A DNA stretch of 64,000 nt from Oxalobacteraceae bacterium UBA4003 (GTDB taxonomy: Bacteria > Pseudomonadota > Gammaproteobacteria > Burkholderiales > Burkholderiaceae_D). The notes beneath the pieces were generated by a model. That model worked only from the letters and a program-made list of their open reading frames with translations, was not told the DNA's origin and did no database searches. Shown here one piece after another: positions 1 through 6,125 of this stretch (position 1 is its first letter; each line of letters opens with the position of its first letter). The stretch is taken from NCBI GenBank assembly GCA_002384815.1, contig DGBN01000059.1, positions 1 through 64,000 of the forward strand. The letters run 5' to 3'. Both the position numbers and the translations under genes were made by a program.

Positions 1-420
1 GGGAGTGCGACATTCATCTAAAGCCTAATTACGAGGCTTTAGGAACAATTGTTGGAGTAAATTGTTTTCCAGAGGAGATCGTGATTTTAAAGGAAATCGT
101 GCCTCTAGCGGGTGTTGGGTCTGGACGCTGATTTGTCAGATATGTGCGGAGCCGCTCTATACCTTTAGGGTCAGAGAGAACTTGCTTAGCGCGTTCGCTT
201 TTAAGTGCTTTCATATGGTTACTATGCCAGATTTTTTTACTAAATGCATCTTTAGCTCTATAAGTGTGGCTAATCAACAATTGTTTTCATTGAACTAGGT
301 ACTATTCAGGTATTAGCAACGTAGAAAGTCTGAGGGGTTCTGGTGAGACATCTATATATTTATAGTACAAATATTTGCATATAAGTGATTGAAACCACGA
401 ATACAATTTCATATGGAATT
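1..420. other. AT-rich segment, probable end of an integrated element
   Basis: This stretch is visibly richer in A and T than the rest of the window and has no recognisable conserved gene. It ends exactly where a 3' fragment of tRNA-Ser begins. A short hairpin (AAAGCCT at 20-26, AGGCTTT at 34-40) and an inverted repeat (ACAATT at 404-409, AATTGT at 418-423) flank it. The base composition and the truncated tRNA suggest the terminal part of a genomic island whose other end lies upstream of the window. No integrase is visible here. Confidence 0.4.
29..280 (-). CDS. Hypothetical small basic protein in putative island end
   Basis: This is an 83-residue ORF from a TTG codon, or about 61 residues from the internal Met at residue 23. 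It is rich in Lys, Arg, Ser and Thr, with a predicted helical middle (KALKSERAKQVL) and no signal peptide or membrane segment. I do not recognise the family and see no convincing ribosome binding site. It overlaps a 78-residue ORF on the other strand, so either or neither may be real. Its place beside the tRNA-Ser fragment would fit a cargo-gene remnant of an integrated element. Confidence 0.2.
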   Translation of the reverse strand: MLISHTYRAKDAFSKKIWHSNHMKALKSERAKQVLSDPKGIERLRTYLTNQRPDPTPARGTISFKITISSGKQFTPTIVPKAS

Positions 421-466
421 GTAGGTTCATAGCCTACCCGGGGTTCGAATCCCCGTCTCTCCGCCA
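421..466 (+). tRNA. 3' fragment of a tRNA-Ser gene (attachment-site remnant)
   Basis: The fragment contains a class II variable arm (GTAGG 421-425, CCTAC 433-437), a T arm (CGGGG 439-443, loop TTCGAAT, CCCCG 451-455), the 3' acceptor strand TCTCTCC (456-462), discriminator G463 and encoded CCA (464-466). The extra arm and GTCTCTCCGCCA end are typical of tRNA-Ser. The D arm, anticodon arm and 5' acceptor strand are absent upstream. A loose match, GGTGAGA at 342-348, could pair with six of the seven acceptor bases, but spacing and sequence between do not fold as a tRNA. The best reading is a duplicated 3' end left by site-specific integration, with the intact gene at the other end of the element. 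Confidence 0.75.
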
Positions 467-473
467 AGAACAC

Positions 474-498
474 AAAGCCCGCAATCGCGGGCTTTTTT
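474..498 (+). terminator. Intrinsic terminator after the tRNA-Ser fragment
   Basis: AAAGCCCGC (474-482) pairs with GCGGGCTTT (487-495) around a four-base loop and is followed by a T run. It probably terminated the original tRNA-Ser transcript. Confidence 0.8.
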
Positions 499-514
499 GT
501 TTTGAATCACGCGG

Positions 515-574
515 GGGATTCGAAGGGTTTCGCTTGCAAGCGAAACCGCGGCTTGCGGAACGTAGGCGAATCCC
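515..574. repeat. Nested inverted repeat (palindromic element)
   Basis: A perfect 22-bp palindrome at 526-547 (half-site GGTTTCGCTTG) lies inside outer arms GGGATTCG (515-522) and CGAATCCC (567-574). The DNA could extrude a cruciform, or the RNA could form a branched hairpin. It is not followed by a T run, so it is not a standard terminator. It may belong to a genome-wide palindromic repeat family; I see no second copy in this window. Confidence 0.6.
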
Positions 575-731
575 TCTTACAAATATTTTCTTTGTGTGAA
601 GAGACACACGGTTACGGCTGGTTACACACCCGCAATCTTCCAGCTGAACTTCACACTTTCAAATCCGTCTGACAAATACCAGTTTGTTGAGCCGCATCAG
701 GACTGCCAAAACCTCACAACAAGGATTTGTT

Positions 732-1913
732 ATGGCTAGCTTTCTCTTTACACGCGCTGCGTTGCTTATCTGCTTGGCACTACCTGCCGCAAGCTGGGCT
801 CGAGGGAATGTTTTCGTTTCAATTGCGCCGCCGCCGTTGCCAGTTTATGTGCAGCCGCCGCTTCCCTATGAAGGCTATATCTGGTCGCCGGGTTATTGGG
901 CGTATGAAGACGGCGACTATTACTGGATTCCGGGCACGTGGGTTCGGCCGCCTGCAGTTGGTTTGTTCTGGACGCCGGGTTACTGGGCATGGAGTAATGG
1001 CGGATACTTTTTTAATCGGGGGTACTGGGGACCTCACGTCGGTTTTTACGGCGGCGTGAACTATGGTTATGGATACAACGGTTACGGTTATCAGGGTGGT
1101 TACTGGAATCGCGGCGCTTTCTATTACAACAAGTCGATCAACAACTTTGGCAACCGCCATGTCACGAGGGTGTACAACAAAATCGTCGTGAACAACACGA
1201 CAGTCAATAACATCAGCTATAACGGCGGCAATGGCGGCGTGAACGCCAGACCTAATTCACGCGAGAAAAATTATGCGCGCGAAAAACATATCGCACCGAC
1301 TTCTGTACAGAGGCAGCACGTGCAGGCCGCAATCGGCAACCGCGAACAGCGCGTATCGGTCAATCAGGGCAGGCCGCCGATTGCAGCAACCGACAGGCCC
1401 GGTCAGTTCAAAGGTGCAGCAGTAGTACCTGCGCGTGCAGCGGGTGGCCCGTTGCCTGATCGCTCACGTCAGAACGATGATAGGCGTTCGCATGACGGAC
1501 GCCCGAATTCACCGCAACCTTCGTTTCGACCTTCCACGTCGCAGATTAATCCGGAGCGTGACAATGGACTGCAGGCGCGTCCACAGGATCAATCACGTCT
1601 GCAGCAGCAACGGGACGAGCAGGTGCGACAAGAACGTGAGCAACGTGAACAGCAGGTTCAGCAACAGCGCGAACGGCCGGCACAACAAGTCCAGCAGCGT
1701 GCACAGCAAGCGGAACGCTTACAACAGGCGCAGCAACAACGTGAACAACAGCACGTACGCCAGGCGCAACCGAGGCAGGAGCCACAGCACGCTGAGCCTC
1801 GACAACGTGAGCATCGTCCGCAGCCACAGGCTCATGAGCAGCGCAGGTCTCAGACCGGTGAACGGGGAAAGGCACCACAAGGCGAGCCGCGTCGTGAAAG
1901 AGGGCGCGATTAA
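732..1913 (+). CDS. Secreted YXWGXW-repeat protein with Gln/Arg-rich tail
   Basis: The start is ATG 732, preceded by AAGGA at 721-725; an in-frame upstream codon at 684 lacks such a site. Residues 1-24 form a signal peptide (hydrophobic core, ASWARG cleavage region). Residues about 40-120 hold repeats of the type GYW.Y/PGTW/PGYWAW, the WXXGXW/YXWGXW family of small exported proteins of unknown role. A Gly/Tyr/Asn-rich stretch follows. From about residue 200 onward the chain is low complexity and very rich in Gln, Arg and Glu, so probably disordered. Residues in the first third carry the only family signal. Periplasmic or surface location is likely; function is unknown. A strong terminator follows the stop. 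Confidence 0.8.
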   Translation: MASFLFTRAALLICLALPAASWARGNVFVSIAPPPLPVYVQPPLPYEGYIWSPGYWAYEDGDYYWIPGTWVRPPAVGLFWTPGYWAWSNGGYFFNRGYWGPHVGFYGGVNYGYGYNGYGYQGGYWNRGAFYYNKSINNFGNRHVTRVYNKIVVNNTTVNNISYNGGNGGVNARPNSREKNYAREKHIAPTSVQRQHVQAAIGNREQRVSVNQGRPPIAATDRPGQFKGAAVVPARAAGGPLPDRSRQNDDRRSHDGRPNSPQPSFRPSTSQINPERDNGLQARPQDQSRLQQQRDEQVRQEREQREQQVQQQRERPAQQVQQRAQQAERLQQAQQQREQQHVRQAQPRQEPQHAEPRQREHRPQPQAHEQRRSQTGERGKAPQGEPRRERGRD

Positions 1914-1936
1914 CGGGTGGGTTCTATCTATTCACC

Positions 1937-1978
1937 AGCAAAACAAAATGCCCGTGCTCTCGGGCATTTTGTTTTGCT
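1937..1978. terminator. Strong 18-bp stem terminator
   Basis: AGCAAAACAAAATGCCCG (1937-1954) pairs perfectly with its complement at 1961-1978 around a six-base loop. The A and T tracts make it usable on either strand. It ends the YXWGXW gene. Confidence 0.85.
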
Positions 1979-2189
1979 GCGGAGAAAAGCAGGTCAAGCG
2001 TTTGGCTTGCCCTACCATTGATGGTGCTGCTTGCAGAGATGAGTTGATTGCAAGAAGGTTTTGCTCGGAGACTCTTTCTGCCAGGAATGGAAATGCAGGT
2101 CAATTCCCACAAGAGAATATCCGCTTGTCTGATTTTTTTTTTGATCCAGCAAAGTAAGATCGATGCACAATCATACAAAGGAGACCGCC

Positions 2190-2366
2190 ATGATGACCCA
2201 AGTCGATGCAGTAAAACAACGCAACGCAGAATTGAAAGATCGCGCGGAACGCGACACGATTGTTCACGAAACGGTACCGGGCGAAGGTAAGATCCAGAAT
2301 GAAAATGATAAGCGCAGTGCTAAAGACAAGGCTGCTAAAAGTACGAGTGATGAAGATACGAACTAA
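2190..2366 (+). CDS. Small charged, probably disordered protein
   Basis: Translation probably starts at ATG 2190 (or the adjacent ATG 2193), both well placed behind AAAGGAGA at 2177-2184. The 58-residue product is dominated by Lys, Glu, Asp, Arg and Asn, has no Cys, no hydrophobic core and no membrane segment. Such composition resembles small stress-related or nucleic-acid-associated proteins, but I do not recognise a family. The gene stands alone between two strong terminators, and its very good ribosome binding site suggests it is really translated. Confidence 0.65.
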   Translation: MMTQVDAVKQRNAELKDRAERDTIVHETVPGEGKIQNENDKRSAKDKAAKSTSDEDTN

Positions 2367-2380
2367 TATTTTTATCAAAT

Positions 2381-2418
2381 AAAAAACGCGTCTCCTTCAA
2401 AAGAGACGCGTTTTTTTT
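2381..2418. terminator. Intrinsic terminator after the small charged-protein gene
   Basis: AAAACGCGTCTC pairs with GAGACGCGTTTT around a short loop and is followed by eight T residues in total at 2411-2418. Flanking A and T tracts would let it also work for transcripts from the right. Confidence 0.85.
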
Positions 2419-2466
2419 ATGTTTGTTCAAAAGACCGTGCAAAGCATAGTCTTCTATTTTGATTTG

Positions 2467-2685
2467 TCAGGAAGCTGTATAGACGTCGTTCGACTCGCTC
2501 AGTTTGAAAGTGCCGTCGCCTTGCTTGACTGCGGTACGATCGGTGTCTTTAACGCGATAGCCGTTGAAGCTGCGCGGAAGATGAGTAAAGCCGTAATCGA
2601 GATAGGTGATGCCTGGCACGAGATGTTGCAGAGTAACGGATTTGCCAGCGGCGTTCTTGATGTTGATTACTTCTGTAATTTTCAT
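2467..2685 (-). CDS. Conserved-looking hypothetical protein, 72 residues
   Basis: The start is set at 2685 because an AGGAG lies just upstream of that ATG (2690-2696 on this strand); a 12-residue longer form is possible but lacks such a site. The protein starts MKITEVINIKN and is a soluble alpha/beta-like chain with no Cys or membrane segment. I do not recognise it. Charged residues are spread evenly and codon use resembles neighbours, so it is more likely a gene than a shadow ORF. Confidence 0.55.
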   Translation of the reverse strand: MKITEVINIKNAAGKSVTLQHLVPGITYLDYGFTHLPRSFNGYRVKDTDRTAVKQGDGTFKLSESNDVYTAS

Positions 2686-2824
2686 GAGATCTCCTGATGT
2701 GGGTGGTGATGTTGCTGTCATGCAAGGAGGAGCGATGCATAGACCGCGTTTCTACTTATACCACCAGTTTCTTCTGGCGATTGGGGTTGCGTAACATTCT
2801 GGCGTAATACACTCAATTCTTGAT

Positions 2825-3211
2825 TCAATGCAGCTTGCTTTTTGCGATTTTCAATTCCTGGAATTGCCTGACTGTTTCCAGGATCTGCGCGAGCTCTTTT
2901 TCCGCTTCTGACTGAATCAGTTCCTTTTCGTCGATATTGAGCTGGTTATCGATGACCACCATTTCGACGCGGAAGATGTGGGGGTATTTATCTGTAATTG
3001 CCTGCAGGAGTACGTCCAGTTTTTTCCGGCCCCATGCTTCCTTGATACGTGCAGCCAAAAACAATCTGAGAATGGTAAGGCTGTTGTCTTCACTGAGTTC
3101 CTGAATGGCGAGCGCTTCGCGATGCAGCCATTCAGGAAATTGATCTGCACTGACAAAGCTCGGCACGGTCAAAACGGAAACGTGAAACTGTACGTTCAGG
3201 TTATCCATCAT
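2825..3211 (-). CDS. Hypothetical protein, 128 residues, helical C-terminus
   Basis: An AAGGGG element sits a few bases before the paired ATG codons at the start. The protein is soluble. Residues 1-60 look mixed alpha/beta, and residues about 95-128 form an acidic-basic helix (ELIQSEAEKELAQILETVRQ) that could be a coiled coil. I do not recognise a family. It lies on the same strand as the unknown genes at 2467-2685 and 3307-3672 with short gaps, so the three may be co-transcribed. Confidence 0.6.
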   Translation of the reverse strand: MMDNLNVQFHVSVLTVPSFVSADQFPEWLHREALAIQELSEDNSLTILRLFLAARIKEAWGRKKLDVLLQAITDKYPHIFRVEMVVIDNQLNIDEKELIQSEAEKELAQILETVRQFQELKIAKSKLH

Positions 3212-3306
3212 TTTCCCCTTTCACTTGTCGTTGGCGATTCTGTAGAGCGAACTGTACTTTCAGTTTATACGCGCGGCTGAAATTTGGGGTGGGTGCTTGC
3301 ATCCTT

Positions 3307-3672
3307 TTACTTTACGAGTACGGCGGAGAGTTTTTCCATCACGCGGGCGACATCATCTTCCGTGGCAAAACCGATGCGGGGCCAGTTCTGCGCCTTGTTG
3401 GTTTCAGTTGGTTTGCCGGTCAGGTATCTGCATTCATCCAGCAAGCTGCTCAGTGCGGCGGGCGTGATGCGATAGGCGGAGGCGAGTGGTTGCACATTAA
3501 ATGCGATTTCTGCTTCATTGCCGGGCGCGAGTTCGGTGTGATAGATCGTGATGGTGCCGTTGCGCAGGAAGCGGGCGCCGCCTTTGTTGACTAAGGGGCG
3601 CGGGGTGCCGAAGAGATTTTTCAATGCGGTGAGTGCTTGATCGTATACAGCGTTTTCCATCATGGTATCCAT
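3307..3672 (-). CDS. Hypothetical protein, 121 residues
   Basis: This soluble protein has no signal peptide or membrane segment. It contains an internal segment TITIYHTELAPGNEAEIAFN followed by a helical region and ends in VMEKLSAVLVK. The start is uncertain: ATG 3672, 3663 or 3660 are all possible and none has a strong ribosome binding site. I do not recognise the family. It is the first of three same-strand unknown genes. Confidence 0.55.
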   Translation of the reverse strand: MDTMMENAVYDQALTALKNLFGTPRPLVNKGGARFLRNGTITIYHTELAPGNEAEIAFNVQPLASAYRITPAALSSLLDECRYLTGKPTETNKAQNWPRIGFATEDDVARVMEKLSAVLVK

Positions 3673-4261
3673 TTAAATATGTTGAGCTGCTTATGTCGAT
3701 ATTGTAGCCCTCGTGCATGATGCTCATGGCGCTGTTTCAGTTTTTACATGAAGAACCGTGATCAGCCATAAAATTTGTGTATGCGTACACGGTATAAGGC
3801 TGCAGATATGAACGATGGAACGGGAATGGAGTGGTGGACAGAAAAAATACGTTTCATGTGTTGATATTCAACAAACATCTCGGAAAAATATTCAAGACGC
3901 ATACGGAGTAGTGGTAATTCTGCCATGTTGGCGAAATATTATTTTATGTACTGCATTGGAGGTTTTCTCCCATGTATATGGGGGAAAAACTAGTACATTT
4001 GGCATCTTAAATGCGGTGCATTCCTGCTACGAGCGAAAAGGAAAAATGCATATATTTTTCTTGACACATTTTTTTGTGATTTGGTATCACGGCGATTGAT
4101 TTTTTACACTAGAATTGTTGAAAAATAGCCGTGTGGCAAGATTGGCGTCGCAAGGACGCCAATAAAAAATATTCAGTTTTGTAGTGGTTTCATTTCCTGA
4201 AAATATGCCTGATTGATGAACGTGCGTTTACGTTGTTCAGGTAAAGAATAAGCAGAGACGC
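3673..4261. other. AT-rich intergenic region before the signalling cluster
   Basis: No convincing gene is present; a 94-residue plus-strand ORF here has atypical composition. Visible elements are an inverted repeat GTGTA/TACAC at 3777-3790, a palindrome GTGAT-N5-ATCAC at 4076-4090, and a stem ATTGGCGTC (4141-4149)/GACGCCAAT (4155-4163). A possible promoter for the downstream kinase is TTGACA at 4061-4066 with TATCAC at 4085-4090; the GTGAT palindrome overlaps its -10 box. Confidence 0.4.
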
Positions 4262-5659
4262 ATGGAAATGTCTGATGAAACTCGATCGAGGCAGATGATC
4301 AAACAGGAATGGTTTACGAAGGCGGGGCTGAGCCTGGCCTTGTTTCTGCTCGTGCTGATTTCTTTCGTGACTTTTAATAGCGTCGAGCAGTTTGCGAATA
4401 GTTCGCGTCTGGTTGAGCATACGCATCTCGTCATCAAGCAAATCGATCAAGTTGTATCGGACCTGAAGGATGCCGAAGCCACGCAACGTGGATATCTGAT
4501 TACAGGCGATGGAATTTTTCTGAAGGCGTATTACGACGTTCTTGCCCGGATCCCCGGTGAAATCGCTACTTTAAGAGGACTCACTTATGACAATCCTGCG
4601 CAGCGAAGATCGATTGATGTATTTGAAGAATTGACCGATCAGAAAATAAGCACCTTGCGTTTGGGAATTGATGCGCTGGAAGACAGAAGCGCGTTTAACA
4701 GCGATGAAATTGCTGCATTGGTGGGTGGCGAGGGCAGGGTGCTGATGGATCAGCTGATAGAGCAAGGCGCTCTTATGATCATGGTGGAAGAAAAATTATT
4801 GTCGCAGCGTGCGCAACAGGTTGAGTCCAAGGCGAGATCGACCAAGTTGTGGATTCTATTCGGCAATCTGCTGGCGATGGTGCTGCTGCTTTCCGCTTTC
4901 TGGATGATCCTGTGGGAAATAAGACATCGCAGGATCGCACAACGCGCCATAGAAAAAAATGCAGCACAACTGGAATTGACTAACAAGGAGCTGGAAAGCT
5001 TCAGTTATTCGGTCTCGCATGATCTACGCTCTCCTTTACGTGCCATCGATGGTTATTCACGAATTTTTGAAGAGGACTTTGCCGATCGTCTTGACGATGA
5101 AGGGCGCCGTTTGCTGGCAGTGATTCGTGCCAGCAGCAAGAAGATGGGACAGTTGATTGACGACTTGCTGGCCTTTTCACGAATGGGCCGCAAGCCGGTT
5201 GACAGCGGGAAAGTTGATATGAACGCCTTGGTTGATGAAGTCTGGGCGGAGGTGTGTACCAGTTCCAGGACGACATTGCCTTTAAAGAAAACAAACTTGC
5301 CGGCGGCATGGGGAGATCACGTTTTGCTGCGGCAGGTATGGATGAACCTGCTGGCGAATGCAGTCAAGTACAGCAGTAAAAAGGCAGAACAGATAGTCGA
5401 GATCACGGCAAAACAGAACGAACACGAAGTGGTGTACACGGTGCGCGATAACGGCGTGGGTTTTGATATGCGCTTCTATAACAAGTTGTTTGGTGTGTTT
5501 CAACGTTTACATACTGAAAATGAATTTCCGGGAACGGGTGTCGGCCTAGCGATTGCGCAACGCGTGATTGTGCGGCATGGCGGCCGTATCTGGGCTGACA
5601 GCAAACCGGATGAATATACGATTTTCAATTTTAGTTTACCTAAAGAGGTCGTCGCATGA
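4262..5659 (+). CDS. CHASE3-domain sensor histidine kinase
   Basis: This is a membrane sensor kinase of 465 residues. Transmembrane helices lie at about 20-39 and 196-218. The periplasmic part between them has the CHASE3 hallmark DAEATQRGYLITGD (70-83). The cytoplasmic half has the H box SYSVSHDLRSPLRAI with phospho-acceptor His253, the N box around Asn362-Asn366 (MNLLANAVKYSS), the G1 box DNGVGF (396-401) and the G2 box GTGVGLA (424-430). The catalytic half resembles kinases of the bacteriophytochrome/Cph1 group. It overlaps the next gene by four bases (ATGA), so the two response-regulator genes downstream are probably its partners. The ligand is unknown. Confidence 0.9.
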   Translation: MEMSDETRSRQMIKQEWFTKAGLSLALFLLVLISFVTFNSVEQFANSSRLVEHTHLVIKQIDQVVSDLKDAEATQRGYLITGDGIFLKAYYDVLARIPGEIATLRGLTYDNPAQRRSIDVFEELTDQKISTLRLGIDALEDRSAFNSDEIAALVGGEGRVLMDQLIEQGALMIMVEEKLLSQRAQQVESKARSTKLWILFGNLLAMVLLLSAFWMILWEIRHRRIAQRAIEKNAAQLELTNKELESFSYSVSHDLRSPLRAIDGYSRIFEEDFADRLDDEGRRLLAVIRASSKKMGQLIDDLLAFSRMGRKPVDSGKVDMNALVDEVWAEVCTSSRTTLPLKKTNLPAAWGDHVLLRQVWMNLLANAVKYSSKKAEQIVEITAKQNEHEVVYTVRDNGVGFDMRFYNKLFGVFQRLHTENEFPGTGVGLAIAQRVIVRHGGRIWADSKPDEYTIFNFSLPKEVVA

Positions 5660-6102
5660 ATACTGATATGCAGCCAGTTCATATCCTGCTCGTCGAGGAT
5701 ACTGCCACCGATGCCGAGATGACCTTGCGTGCACTAAAAAAGGTCGGTCTCGTCAACAATATCACCTGGGTGGAGGATGGACAGCAGGCGGTTGACTACA
5801 TATTTCGCAAGGGTGAATTTGCTGATCGTACAAGCGGCGATCCGACATTAATCATGCTGGATTTGAAAATGCCGAAGGTCAATGGACTGGAAGTATTAAA
5901 ACTGATCAAGACAACGGACGCGACTAGGATGATTCCCGTCATCATGCTGACTTCCAGCGCAGAAGAGCCGGATATCGTGCGCTGCTATGAGCATGGCGTG
6001 AATAGCTACATCGTCAAACCAGTTGAGTCGGACAAGTTTTTTGAAGAAGTTTCCAAGGCGGGTTTTTATTGGGCGATCCTGAATAGAATTCCTGCAAGAT
6101 AA
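5656..6102 (+). CDS. Single-domain response regulator (Rcp1-like)
   Basis: A 148-residue stand-alone receiver domain with acidic pocket Glu14-Asp15, phospho-acceptor Asp69 (MLDLKMP), Thr99 (MLTSS) and Lys121 (VKP). There is no output domain. The insertion around KGEFADRTSGDP and the length fit the Rcp1 subgroup, which typically pairs with phytochrome-like kinases. Its start overlaps the kinase stop by four bases. It probably takes phosphate from the upstream kinase and acts by protein contact or as a relay to the next gene's receiver; that step is inference. Confidence 0.9.
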   Translation: MNTDMQPVHILLVEDTATDAEMTLRALKKVGLVNNITWVEDGQQAVDYIFRKGEFADRTSGDPTLIMLDLKMPKVNGLEVLKLIKTTDATRMIPVIMLTSSAEEPDIVRCYEHGVNSYIVKPVESDKFFEEVSKAGFYWAILNRIPAR

Positions 6103-6125
6103 AAGTGGAAGTCGAGGGTCGGATC

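Noticed and set aside
342..466. Possible tRNA-Ser with an internal insertion, since GGTGAGA at 342 could pair with most of the acceptor strand
   Set aside because: No D arm or anticodon arm can be recognised between, and the distance is about 35 bases too long; chance pairing is more likely.
1435..2157. 240-codon plus-strand ORF overlapping the YXWGXW gene
   Set aside because: It is a frame-shifted shadow of the Gln/Arg-rich repeat region and runs through a strong terminator.
3815..4099. 94-codon plus-strand ORF in the gap before the kinase gene
   Set aside because: Atypical composition, no ribosome binding site, and it overlaps likely promoter and palindromic elements.
4141..4163. Hairpin ATTGGCGTC/GACGCCAAT as a terminator
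   Set aside because: It is followed by A residues on the plus strand and preceded by T residues on the minus strand, so neither direction has a proper T run.
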